Shown in pieces: positions 23,357 through 35,100 of a stretch of DNA of 64,000 nt. The stretch covers positions 6,702,511-6,766,510 of the forward strand of contig CAXIPT010000003.1 in NCBI GenBank assembly GCA_964030475.1, read 5' to 3'. The position numbers and the translations under genes are program-made. The notes under the pieces are model-generated. The model saw only the letters and a program-made list of their open reading frames with translations, did not search any database and was not told the origin of the DNA. This DNA is from Tethya wilhelma (taxonomy: Eukaryota > Porifera > Demospongiae > Tethyida > Tethyidae). Position 1 is the stretch's first letter. Every line of letters starts with the position of its first letter.

Positions 23357-23811
23357 AGACTAGGCCTTGATAGATTATGCCAGCATAATTTCGAGCATAA
23401 TAGGTACTCTTGAGCATCAAGAATAATGCTAGCATAATAGGCTCAAATTTGTGACTATCCCAGCATAATGGGCTTGTATTTTGTTGGATTAGCAATATTT
23501 GACTGGATTGAATTCCCTGTAGAGTAAATGCACACTTTGTGAGTGAGTCAACCTGCTTCTTCAAAGGAATACTAAAGAATTAATGAGTAACTAACAATAT
23601 AGGTGGCTGCTAAAACTATAGTCTTTCAATTTGTTTGTACTTCTGCTCATTGAAAATAATCAGTTATTGATAATTTCTGCGACGTATTTGGTAGCATGAT
23701 TGCCAACTTGAGAAGCATAATAGGCAGATTTTGGAGCATAATAGGGCCATTCTTTGAGCATAAAAGAAAAGAAAAATAGGCAGAGTCTTGAGCATAATCT
23801 ATCAAGGCCTA
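23357..23811. mobile_element. MITE nested in the foldback left arm
   Basis: Ends CTAGGCCTTGATAGATTATG and CATAATCTATCAAGGCCTAG are inverted complements over 20 bp. The uninterrupted right arm gives the empty site (GCACTGTGCCGACCC in the same orientation). The interrupted left arm has GTGC on both sides (23353-23356 and 23812-23815), a likely target duplication. The interior has repeated AGCATAATAGG motifs. Confidence 0.8.
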
Positions 23812-24556
23812 GTGCCGACCCATTGCTGACGTATCGCCGACTAAGCGCCAGCGCGCGATGGAGCCCAGAGCACTTTAGCTAGTAGTACCTGAACAAAAGT
23901 GAATGTCACGTGGACTCAGGTACATTAAGGCACGGAACCCTCATTAAAATAAAAAAATATGCGTATTGCCTGTAACTTTCTTACCGACAGTGTTGTTGTC
24001 ATGGAAACATGCGTACAAAGACTTTGCATGATGCTAACACCAACATCTTGGTCATGTGACTTACCACTCGTTAAATATTTTGAATTAATGAATAATTAAT
24101 TAGGCGAAGCAGAAGACCTGTTTCCATGGGAACCAAACTTTTATGTGAAAATCGACTTATCATGTTTTGCCACTCCGTCTTGATTACTTGTTGCCATGGT
24201 GAGATACGAAAGCCTTTCCATTTATTGCACACCTCTCGTCCCTATGTTTTGGCCAATATCTCACCATGGCAACAAGTAATCAAGACGGAGTGGCAAATTT
24301 TATTAAGTACATGGTAAGTCGATTTTCACATAAAAGTTTAGTTGCCATGGAAACAGGTCTTCAGCTCCGCCTAATTAATTATTCATTAATTCAAAATATT
24401 TAACGAGTGGTAAGTCACATGACCAAGATGTTGGTGCAAGTATGTTAAGCATCATGCAAAGTCTTTGTACACATGTTTCCATGACAACAACACTGTCGGT
24501 AAGAAAGTTACAGGCAATACGCATATTTTTTCATTTTAATGAGGGTCCCGTGCCTT

Positions 24557-24557
24557 A

Positions 24558-24597
<40 letters not shown>
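24557..24597. repeat. (ATT)n microsatellite
   Basis: About 13 ATT units in the right foldback arm, absent from the left arm. Confidence 0.9.
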
Positions 24598-24598
<1 letters not shown>

Positions 24599-25080
24599 AC
24601 ACACCACAATAGGTGCAGAGGTAAATAAGTAGTACATGTACCTGAGTCCACGTGATATTCACTTTTGTTCAGGTCTACTACTAGCTAAAGCGCTCTGGGC
24701 TCCATCGCGCGCTGGCGCTTAGTCGGCGATACGTCAGCAATGGGTCGGCACAGTGCGTCGGCGCCTCCTCGGCGACACGTCGGCGTTCTATCGGCGATAC
24801 GTCGGCGCATTGTCGGCGATACGTCGGCGCAATGTCGGCGATACGTCGGCGCATTGTCGGGGGCCATATGACCCCGACGTCGGGTTTGCACTTTAGACGA
24901 TAGGTCAGCGCTCTATCGGCGATACATCGGCGCATTGTCGGCGATACGTCGGCGCAATGTCGGCGATACGTCGGCGCTCTGTCGGCGATACGTCGGCGCA
25001 TTGTCGGCGATACGTCGGCGCATTGTCGGGGGCCATATGACCCGACGTCGGGTTTGCACTTCTCGGCCACCATAGATAAT

Positions 25081-25897
25081 TATTATGATGCCGAATAGTC
25101 TCGCTAGCCAGATTCTCCCAATTTTTACAGAGAGTCTGGCTGGAGAGACTAGCTTTAGAGTATGATTTAATACTACACAAAAAAACTACATTCTGTAATT
25201 GGCGGTGTGTTGTACAAGGTCATTAATATGACTGCATGGTACATGCATGCTGCACTACAGTAGGTAGTAGTCTACTTATCAATCAATATTCGACAGGTAG
25301 AGCAAAGAAACCACAAACATTTAATAAAGAAAAAAGGGTACATGAACTTTTCATCCACACACCTGGAAAATCAAAATACACAGCTGGAGTCTCAGCTCTT
25401 GTATGCTGAATGTCACAAGATGCACCATAAAGGTCTTCAGACTTCTGTAAATAATAACTATTATTATCGACTCCTGTGCTAACATTAGCCAAAGCAGCAC
25501 CTTGAGGTTGGTGTATTTTGAGTGGGCGGTACTTTTTGCTATCGCTAATTTAATTAGTGAATCGTGAAGGGGTGTGTCCAAGATTTCTATATCAAAATAT
25601 AAAATTGAAAATAAAAGTGTTCAGGAGGTGCTGGAGATCATTTTCGTGCAAAAACTAGCGACTGGAAGTTGTCTTCGAACAAGTGACCGGAAATTAGACC
25701 ACATCAAAGTACTTCAAAGCATTCTTTGAAAACCGTGTATAGGTGTGTCTTGACATGCAATAGGATGGCTGTGTAGTGATATGCATGAAAATGTGCAGCA
25801 AGTTTGCAGGATGGCTAGCGGAGAGTGCATGTGTGCTAGCTGTGACTTCGAAGCTTGGTGGGCGTATCCAACCAAGCGTGTGTTGAGTGTGATTGAC
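25081..25897. other. Intergenic
   Basis: No gene supported. A short inverted pair (AGTCTCGCTAGCCAGA at 25096-25111; TCTGGCTGGAGAGACT at 25135-25150) is present. Confidence 0.4.
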
Positions 25898-26026
25898 CAT
25901 AGATACTATAGACTACGTGCACGGGAAAAATTCGTGAAAAAGAAACATAGATTACGTAAAGTACTAGAGCAATACTAGTGCGTGGGCGTGAGTCCAATCC
26001 CATGCACGTAGTCTATAGTATCTATG
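25898..26026. mobile_element. 129-bp MITE related to the 56211-59390 transposon
   Basis: Ends CATAGATACTATAGACTACG and CGTAGTCTATAGTATCTATG are perfect inverted complements, and the inverted repeat runs on to ~29 bp. The same TIR, CATAGATA.T.TA..CTACGT, bounds the large P-like element, so this looks like its internally deleted derivative. Confidence 0.75.
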
Positions 26027-26427
26027 AAGTGAGTCTGTACAGGAAAAGTTGAATTTGACAGGGCTGTATAAAGTCCATTTTTCTTCCCAGGTGGAGAGGA
26101 GACAGAGGCAGTGAGGTATGTGAGCTTGTAGGGTGTTTTTGTGTCTTAAATATCATGTTTAGTTTTTGACTAGGTGGGACTCAGTTTTCCTGTTTACCTG
26201 TTATACATTTTGTGAGAGAATGTGGTTGTCAAAAGTGTATACATATATAGTACAAAAAGCCTTCTACAGACTTGATGAGCAGTTTTTTGCTTTTTTTCAA
26301 CCTACATTTTTTCGTCCATCTGTTGTCTTTCAAGCCGCCTGGTAGTTGTTCCCTGTGAGTGAGTGGCAATGGCAGAAAAATCCATTTTAGAGAGCAACTA
26401 AATTTGACTTTTGACCCTTTTGAGCAA

Positions 26428-26648
26428 TACCGTATAGCCGGAAATATTGACGGGGATTTTAATTTGACGGTTTGACGATCAAAGTCCAAATCGTCAAATT
26501 TAAATCCGCCAATATTTTGGGCGCCGTATATGAATGTATTATGCGCACGCACAAATCGTCAAATTTAAAACCGTCAATATTTTTATTTTACGTTCTGCGA
26601 AGCAAACCGTCAAATTTTTTGACCGTCAATATTTCCGGCTATACGGTA
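26428..26648. mobile_element. MITE, TACCGTATAGCCGGAAAT type
   Basis: 221 bp with perfect 26-bp terminal inverted repeats beginning TACCGTATAGCCGGAAATAT. The interior is built from inverted AAATTTGACG / CGTCAAATTT copies. Close relative of 48847-49069 and of the partial copy at 40153-40198. Confidence 0.85.
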
Positions 26649-27119
26649 ATTAAAATGCATCCATGGAATTGCAATGTGAGCATCTGGGGATGAATGTGTA
26701 CCAAACAGACAGTTTTCTTTGGCTATAAAAGTTACTATAACTTATTACATCAGTGCACCCTCAGTTTAATCAGGCAGGAAGTGATCTGCACAGCAAGTTA
26801 TTGTATATCTCCTAGGAGACAAGCCTTACAAGTACTGTACTCTAGTTGGGTATACTGTTTGTATAGTTTACCTATTCATTAACGGTGATATACAATAAGC
26901 ATGAATATAGTTATCTTACACCCAAAGTAAAGGTGTAAACAATTCTGCTTGGTTAAAGGTGGATGAGGGTCCATTTGTGGGAACAGTATATTGTTTGCTA
27001 GAGATATATAGCTTACATCTGTTAGGAATAGAAGCTGTGGCTTCACTAGCATTATCAAAGATTTCTCCCTGAATAGAAGTAAAACAACAAAAAAAAAGTG
27101 TACTTACAACTTAAAATTC
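26649..27119. other. Unassigned, probably downstream part of the EGF-protein gene
   Basis: Contains a possible minus-strand exon (~27017-27067, bounded by an AG acceptor after TCTATTC and a GTAAGC donor) that could encode cytoplasmic tail of the membrane protein at 27415-28623. Its phase could not be fixed, so I leave it unannotated. Confidence 0.3.
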
Positions 27120-27312
27120 TACCATATAGTTTTGTAGTGTTTAACTTTTGTGGATGTCTCTTGTCAAAGATTTTTTGCATTTTAACTTTCACGGATGAGC
27201 TGCGTGATGTCCATACATATAATTATGTACATTATGGAGAATTTTGTGGATGGATTGTGTTCCACAAAACTTAAACCCCGCGAAACTTTCTCGCTATAGT
27301 GGCTATATGGTA
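27120..27312. mobile_element. MITE, TACCATATAG ends
   Basis: 193 bp with TACCATATAG and CTATATGGTA inverted ends, a variant of the TACCGTATAG group. Confidence 0.55.
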
Positions 27313-27414
27313 TGTCAATTAACTCAGTAAAAATAACATTCAGGTCATTAGTATACGTATTGTTACACTGTCATATTCACTGAGGTTATAGACTTAGCAT
27401 ATCTTTTAACTTAC

Positions 27415-28623
27415 TGTTGCTTGTGTACTATCACATATACACCAACAAGAAAAAGAATTAGAATGAACCCAGCAAAAAGTAGAGTAATTGGAAAGACTGT
27501 TCCTAGAGTAAGTGCCATTGGCGCATCTGTAGCATGTACAAGTACATACCGTACCATTAACGACAAGGTGGGCCAATACAGCACAGAGACCCATACTATA
27601 ACTATAACTTACAGTGGTATAATGCTACTATATTCTGTAGATACCACATAATTACATATACCTTTGCTGGCACTTGTTACTTGTACGTACACAGTTGTTA
27701 GTAGAGACGACTGAGAAGTAAAGGTAGTTTGAAGTTTAGGGCTGCTCAGCAAGAGGGAGCCTATATCATGTACAATAACTATCATGATAACAATATTATT
27801 ATTACCGTACTATACATCATACTATACTAGCTTAAACAATGATGTTATGTGTAACCATTCGCAACCAGTGCACAATCAGTCATCCATGCATGCAGGTATA
27901 CACAGTACTCTGTGGTTTTGAGATACCTTCTCTATAGCTTCTATAGATCGACCACTGAAGTCATTGTTATGTTTGCCTGACTATAAGAGATTTAATCTAT
28001 AATCTCTGCTTTAACTAATTATAACATCAAAGCATAACAATATTATGATCTAATTATGCATTATTATTTTTGCTAGAGACTCAATATTATAACGGTTGAA
28101 TTATATATACAGACCTGTTAGAATTTGACTGGAAGCCTCATGTGATGTAGGACTTGCTGAAATCTAATAAATTAAAAGGAATTGTAGGATGTAGGATAGT
28201 ATACGTATAATTATAAAAATTATGTTTTACTGGAGGCTATATAGAGTTTCAACCATTATAATAATTATCTTTTGTGTATAGTAATTTGATTTGTAATTAA
28301 TATTCATACACACTACAACTGAGAGAGTGTAGATATTAGCGATATTGTGTCACATACTGTCATCAACATTGTTCTCAGGCTCAATGATGGTGAAAGACCA
28401 TAGCTGCTACTATCTATTAGAGTATTGGAAACAGATCAATGATTCATGATATGGCAATCAATAGATTGTGTTGTAATACCTAGATAACATCCTGAGGTAT
28501 TTCCATTGACTCTCAAACTGGTGTCACCTTCGCATACACATGAGAAGCTGCCTTCAGTATTGACACAGGCAGCATCACTGATATGACTACAGGCGTTGGA
28601 ACCATCAGAACACTCATCAATAT
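27415..28623 (-). CDS. EGF-domain single-pass membrane protein (partial)
   Basis: Four minus-strand exons join in frame, with phase-1 junctions throughout: 28480-28623, 28115-28156, 27662-27760 and 27415-27526. Exon 1 encodes one calcium-binding EGF domain, starting DIDECSDGSNACS and continuing C.N..GSF.C.C to a final Cys. Exons 2-3 encode a short Ser/Thr-rich extracellular stalk. Exon 4 encodes one transmembrane helix (ITLLFAGFILILFLVGVYVI) followed by a basic stop-transfer HK. The overall pattern is a type I cell-surface receptor or adhesion protein. The N-terminal exons are missing: sequence above 28650 changes character towards a retrotransposon. The cytoplasmic tail is not resolved. No long open frame exists, so the model rests on splice sites and domain pattern. 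Confidence 0.65.
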
Positions 28624-29046
28624 CTATGACAATGAGTATAATTGGGGCAAGCCTGAGCGAGCCCCCTCTTAGTCATGTCGGCAGCTCGCGGTGTCTGTTT
28701 GTCTGTCTGTCTGTCTGTCCTGTATGTCTTTTCGCGCATTTTTAAATGGTCTCAATGAAACCGGAAGCTAGCTCGCGCTCGTACGTCAATTCGCGCATTT
28801 CCGTATGTTTTAATTCCGAGCGAAGCGAGGCTATGTTTGGGTTCAATCGAGATTTTTCGTGGATGACGTGGTGGTGGCAGACCAAGGTAAACTTCGTGGC
28901 ATATCTTGGCTGTACTTCAGCGTTTTCTCACAAAAGTAAGTAAGGCACTTTGCCTCAACATGAACTTGTCTCAGGCCAACTTGGGAGATGAAACTGTAGC
29001 TTTAGAGTGTGGATAGAGTGCCTTGTGACTTTTTGGGCCAAGTTAG
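28624..29046. other. Repeat-like spacer between EGF gene and LTR
   Basis: Includes a (TGTC)n run near 28696-28718 and repeated CGAGCC / TTCGCGCATTT motifs (28732-28742, 28790-28800). It looks repetitive but I cannot name the element, and there is no gene. Confidence 0.4.
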
Positions 29047-29240
29047 TGTGATATCGGTTGGGGATCACGACTATAACTATGCTAACTAGGCTGACACGGC
29101 TGCGCGGCTGCACTGACACACAGAATCTCAGAATAATAGAATCTCTTTAATGTGCACAATCAGACAAATATATAGACCGGTAAAAGGGGTGGAGTTTCAC
29201 AAAAGGGGAAATGAAACGTAACACACATACACACATGACA
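29047..29240 (-). repeat. 3' LTR of Ty3/gypsy element
   Basis: In minus orientation it starts TGTCATGTGTG directly after a polypurine tract (AAGGAGGGAGGAA, 29241-29253) and ends ...ATATCACA. It contains a TATATA box and an ATTAAA-like poly(A) signal. About 190 bp, short for the family. The outer boundary could be 29049. Confidence 0.65.
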
Positions 29241-29369
29241 TTCCTCCCTCCTTAATAAGGGAACGCCTACACAAAAAGGAAATCAGGTACGATACAGAAA
29301 TCAAAAGAAAAGAATGCATACGAACTAACAAAAAAAAACAATGTGCATACAACATGTCTAAGAATTCAG

Positions 29370-32186
29370 TCAACTCAACTGTTCGGAGTATCTGTCAGGA
29401 GGTTGACGAGTTCGGGTCGGATAGCGACGACCAGAATCACTTGGAACGTCTTGTGATGTCACGACGACACCATCTCCTGAGGAACCCGTCTCCTGTACCG
29501 GAGCACCAGGTGGACTAGAAGATTGAGTACCCTCGGATTCCTGAGTAGGATCTTCCAAATAGGAGTCTGACTCTGGTAGGTCTGTGTGAAACCTTTCTGC
29601 ACCAGGTTTTGGTGGTGACAATTTAACCCAATCCTTGAGCTGATCGGCATGCCGTTTCCAGTACTGTCCATCTTCAAGTTGTACCCGATAAGTCACCGGT
29701 CCTAGAACTTCGACCACTGTACCAGGTACCCAGTTGAGCCCAGGCCGATGGTTACGCACAAACACCTTGTCTCCGGCTGACCATTGGCGAGATTGCACAT
29801 GACGATCGTGAGCAGCCTTCTGGTCAGCTTGCTTATTCACCACAGTCCTCTCCTGATCTGGCTGCAGCAAACTCCAACGAGTGCGAAGTTCTCTCTGAAA
29901 CAACAATTTGCATGGGGAGACACCCGTGGTTGCATGGGGAGAGGTTCGATACGTGAGCAAAAACGAAGAAACACGTTGGATCAGTGTGCGACCATCACTG
30001 CTGGACGCCTTCAAACTTTGCTTCAATGACTGAACAAAACGCTCTGCCAACCCATTTGAGGCAGGGTGATAAGGTGCACTCTTGACATGCTTTATGCCAT
30101 TTCGCTTGGCAAATGTCTCGAACTCTTCTGCAATGAACTGAGGACCGTTGTCCGTAACCAATTGTTCAGGGATTCCATGAACAGCAAACCATTCCCTCAA
30201 CACGTCCAAGGTTTTGGCTGTTGTTGTTGTTGACAGCACCCTCACCTCTGGCCATTTGGAATATGCATCCACTGCAATTAAAAACATCGAACCCAAAAAT
30301 GGGCCAGCAAAATCGAGATGAACTCTCTGCCAGGGTTTAGATGGCCACACCCATGGGTGGAGAGGCACACTGGGAGGAGCACGTTTTACTGCTTGACAGG
30401 CTTGACAAGACTTTGCCAACACTTCGATCTCCTGGTCCAAACCTGGCCACCACATGTAGCTACGAGCAACTGCTTTCATTCTCGTTATTCCAGGGTGGTC
30501 TCGGTGCAACTCCTGTAGTAGTGGTTCTCGTAGAGCCTCGGGAATAACCACCTTGACTCCTCGAAGCAAACAACCTTCCTCCAGAGTAAACTCATGACGG
30601 TGAATGAAGTATGGACGTAACCTCTTCGGAGGTGATCTGGGCCACTTCCCCCGAGTGTACCGAAACACTTTGCTTAGGGTGGAATCTGATTGGGTGGCCG
30701 CTCTCAATTGAGGAACTGTGACTGGTAAGGCTTCCATTTGTGAGATGTTGAACAGTCTAGGTTCACAACTTTGACAAGCTGACGATATCTTGTGAAGAGG
30801 CAAGCGGGATAGAGCATCCGCATTTCCATGCTCTCCGGTGGGACGGAACACGGTGTCGTACTGATATGCTGACAAAATCCATGCCCATCTCTGTAATCTC
30901 GCTGCGGCAAGAGGGGGTATTCCTTTCTTTGGCCCCAAGATGGCTGTAAGGGGTTTATGATCCGTAACAATGGTGAACCTCCGGCCATACAAGTAGGAAT
31001 GAAAACGCTTCACTCCGAATATTAGCGAGAGAGCTTCTTTCTCCACTTGAGCATAATTACGTTCACTGCTACTGAGCGTCCGTGATGCAAATGCAACGGG
31101 ACGTTCCGCACCATCTGGCATCACATGGGCTATGACTGCCCCTACTCCATATGCAGACGCATCTCCCACGAGCCTGATTGGCAAGGTAGGGTCGTAATGA
31201 GTGAGGACGTCTGTCGACACCAGAGCTTGTTTGGTGGCATCGAAACTCCGTTGGCATTCTGCGGACCAGCTCCACTCCACGTCGTTACACAGGAGGTTGT
31301 TGAGAGGTGCCAGAAGGGTGGCGGCATTAGCAATGAACTTCGAGTAGTAGTTAATGAGGCCCAACAGGGAACGTAGTTCTTGGCGATTTGTTGGTGCCGG
31401 AGCTTTGACGATAGCCTCCACTTTCTCTTCGAGTGGGTGGATCCCGTCTGCATCGATCCGGTGACCCAGGAAAACCACACTCTTTTGGAAAAACTGACAC
31501 TTGGACACCTTCACTCTGAGACCATGACGTTGAAACCGTTGCAGGACCTCTTCCAAACGATCTAAATGCTCTTCATCCGTCTTTCCGGTGATGATGATGT
31601 CATCGATATAGCAAGCTACTCCCTCCATTCCCTGTAGAATAGTGTCCATAGTACGTTGGAACACAGCCGGAGCAGATGCAATGCCGAATGGGAGGCGAGT
31701 ATATTGAAACAGCCCCTTGTGTGTATTTATCGTGGCATACTTGCGAGAATCATCATCAAGCAGCAACTGGTTGTAGGCATGTGACAAGTCGAGGATGGTG
31801 AAATGTTTGCCTCCAGCCAAGGTTGCGAAAATGTCCTCAGGCTTCGGTAGAGGATATTGGTCGATGTCGAGAGCCGGGTTTATCGTGACCTTATAGTCCC
31901 CACATAGCCGAACACTACCGTCTCTCTTGGGGACTGCCACCACTGGGGCGGCCCACTCACTGTATGTGATCTTTTCAAGCACTCCATCAGCTTCTAGTCG
32001 GGACAACTCCTGCTCGACTCTCTCTTTCATGGCATATGGCACTGAGCGAGGCTTGAAAAACTTGGGTTGGGCATCTGGAGAAAGTGCGAGCTTAGCTTGA
32101 AAAGGTGTGATAGTTCCCAATTCGTCAGAAAACACTTCTTGATACTGATGTTTCAAGGAAGCCAGACGACTCTTCACATCAGACGA
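29370..32186 (-). mobile_element. Ty3/gypsy retrotransposon pol, 5'-truncated
   Basis: Open frame coding for the pol polyprotein of an LTR retrotransposon. In order: reverse transcriptase (YPLPKPEDIFATLAGGKHF; catalytic YIDDI), RNase H (LVGDASAYGVGAV; TDHKPL), integrase zinc-binding HHCC region (H..HPG....CQAC), and integrase catalytic core with D, D and E in FAGPF.../TDNGPQF/HPASNGLAERF, then a C-terminal tail. The order RT-RH-IN is diagnostic of Ty3/gypsy. The frame is intact to its stop at 29370-29372. Gag, protease and the 5' LTR are missing because the sequence stops at the N at 32187. The ~60 residues the open frame adds beyond the N are antisense to the NLR Death exon and are not part of pol. 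Confidence 0.92.
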
Positions 32187-32187
32187 N

Positions 32188-35100
32188 GGGATTGGCTTGG
32201 AGTTGAAAATGCTTCCCCATGTATTAGACAGAATTAAAGCCAACAACAGTAAAGTAGAGGATTGCATGACTGAGATGTTGAAAGAATGGCTACGGAGTGT
32301 TTCTCCAAAGCCTACTTGGTATGCTTTATTGAATGCATTAAAGGAAACTACTGTTGGAAGAGGAGATGTAGTGGACACAATTGAAAGAGAGATATTTAAT
32401 TCTTCTATAGGTATTCATGGTGAGAATGTTGACATTCATGTCATATACAATAATAGTGTTAGCATTATTATATCATGAGAAAATGCATACATTCATGTGC
32501 AGGTTGTCTTGCATATGATGAGCATCTCGCTTGTGTACGACGTGAATCATGGAAAGCACGGCATAAATGGAATGAGATTGGTGTTGCACTAAAGTTGCCC
32601 AAGGAAACACTGAGTGCGATTAAATATGGTCACCAGGAAGTGGAGGCATGCTTTACTGAGATGCTAAAAGTTTGGTTGAAACAATCTGATCATGATGAAA
32701 GACCAACATGGTCTGCTTTGATAGATGCTTTGAAGCATGTTGGCTGTGAAGACTTGGCGATAAAAATCCAACAGAATGTGCCAATGGCTTCAAGCACCAA
32801 CGCTACAAGTATCAATGATGAGTCTCAAACAACTGATGCAGTGGCCACAACAATTGTCTCTGAAGAAGGTAAGGTGATGTATGTTTCTTGTTTTGGTCAG
32901 TTTGTGTGGTCTATTGGTGTGTAACACAATGTTGTAGTTTCACATTAGGAAGAAATATTGTAGCCTGTCTAGCTACCTGATAACTTTTCAGTAACAGAAT
33001 CCTACCATCAGAACAGACTATATAGAAGGGTCCATTATTATGATAATACATAATAGTATTATCATGAAAAGATTTTGTACCTGTACCTGCATGTTTGTGA
33101 CCAACTGTTTACATTTCCAGAGAGAGTACCAAGAACTGATACATCTGAGGCTTCTGTATTGCAGTGTAGTGGGAGTGAATTAGTTGTGCCACAGACAGTA
33201 AGAGGTCAGTTGTTTTTGTACAGTGACATTATTGTAAGGGCTAGCCCTGTGGTGCATGAGCCTGTCTTAATGAGATATGTTGCAGAGGGTTGTACATATA
33301 ATTATATACATAGACATGATTTGTAATTATTGATACTAGAAAGGACAGGTGTACTCTATTGACCGCTAATGTACCCATGTTACCATGATGGTTTCTGGGA
33401 GCTAGTACCCTAACTTGTCTTTGAAGCCAAAACTATGTAGCAGTAAGTTTTTTTTTTTCTATAGTAACATACGACTGTAAGGGCTATTGTGAGCCTGTGT
33501 CTTAGAGAGAAAATTTACTGTTGCAGAGGGTTAATATTGTGATTCGTGATCAATACTCAAAAAGACTCTACAATCCTTATAGCACACTGATATACAACTT
33601 AATGTTACCATGATGATTTATGAGAGTTAATACCTATTAGGTTCTCCTTTTTTAAATATAGACCTTAATAAGCCAAAAAGTAGATCTTCGGTTATTTGGA
33701 TAATCGAGGTTCTACTGTACCCCTTTCATACTCCCTGTCTCATTGCACACCAAATGTACAGTAACTGTTATGTTATACATATGTGTGAATTTTAGTCATT
33801 AAGATTCATTATGTATAACGTATAGCGGGAATTAAATTTTGGGGACTGGAGTAAGTTTTTGTGAAAAGCCTGGGCAGTGCTTCAGAAGTAAATATTTGTG
33901 GTTTTAATTTTCATGACTCAACTATCTCCAACTTACAGGTCTTGTGACAGTTTATCTGGTGTGGTATACACTTAGAATACTATTCTAGCTAGATACTAGG
34001 TATTTTAAACTGCAAACATCTTGGAAGGTGACAATGTGAGCATGGCAAGCATCGTAACCTTTGACCTTGGAAAAAATTTTTTGTGGGGGGAAAATTTCGT
34101 GACTCAGAGGTCAGTCACAAATATAACAAAAATTTGCACCCTTTTTTTTTACACTATACAGTATGAGTACTTGGGATTGAATTAATTTTTTATTGAGAGT
34201 AACTGAATATAAATACAGTAGATAAGTACCCAAACAGATATTCTCTAGGTGCATGTAGAATGTTGTTTCTTGTCACATGACTTTACAGTGTGTTTCAATA
34301 AATGATACTGCATACTTTAGCTAGACTCTGAATAGCAAAAGAGCCTGCTTTATTTTATTTTTAAATGTATTACTACAGCTAGCCTTTGTTCCCAGACTCT
34401 CTGCCTACCTCTAGGCGGGGAGCCATGGAAACAAGGTTATGAAAGATATGTAAAAATCATATTTTTGTCCCTGACTTTCAATCTTGTATAGTTATTTAGA
34501 TGAGAAAAAAGTCTGAGTACAGTTTAAAATCCTCCATAGAAACTTAAGTATTACAATGTTTGAAAGAGTTTTATTAGACATGTGCATGTATAATTATGAC
34601 ATTGTATAGTGCCCTTATCTTGTGTATTACAATTTTTATTACATAGATAAAGTATATAAACTTGAAACAAAGTTTGAGGAACTTGCTGATCGTGCTGGTA
34701 AAATTGTCTTGATTTCAGAGTCAAAGCAGTATGAAAACGTGGAAATTTTTCGTTCTCTTATTACACTTCATAATAAACGGAAGTATTACAGTACTTTTTT
34801 TGGAGAGGACTACCTTAAAGGTGAAAGTACACAAGAGCTGTGGAATGCACTAAAAGACCATTGGAACTATCTTAACTTTACTCTCTTACAGAGAGTGGTT
34901 AGCGTAGTTGGTGATGATGATCTGAAAAAGGGTATGGAAACTTATGCTGAGAGTGTATATAAGTTTCGTAGGACAACACTGCTTTGTGATTTTCATGAAT
35001 ACCTATACACAATAGACATTAAACTTAACAAGGAACTCTTGGGTAGTTTACTGACATCCAAGTATAAACTGGAGTGGGAAACATGCACACTAGAGGATCT

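Larger units (their letters stand above)
23088..25074. mobile_element. ~2-kb foldback element with tandem-repeat arms
   Basis: A giant inverted repeat. The ends TATGGTGGCCGAG...CTCGGCCACCATA are inverted complements. Outer arms (23110-23350 and 24710-25060) are arrays of ~22-bp GC-rich units of the form GCGCCGACGTATCGCCGACA. Inner arms (about 23815-24235 and 24260-24720) are near-identical unique sequence around a ~45-bp spacer. GATAAT (23082-23087 and 25075-25080) flanks both ends, extendable to GATAATTAT, consistent with a 6-9-bp target duplication. No transposase is encoded; long open frames on both strands arise from the stop-free repeats. The left arm carries a nested MITE and the right arm an (ATT)n tract. 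Confidence 0.8.

Noticed and set aside
22669..25180. Long open frames on both strands with repeated ADVSPT / RRRIAD residues in the foldback arms
   Set aside because: They arise because the 22-bp repeat has no stop in several frames; they occur on both strands and follow the inverted structure, not a gene.
32188..32378. First ~60 residues of the open frame containing the retrotransposon pol
   Set aside because: They lie across the N at 32187 and are antisense to the NLR Death-domain exon.
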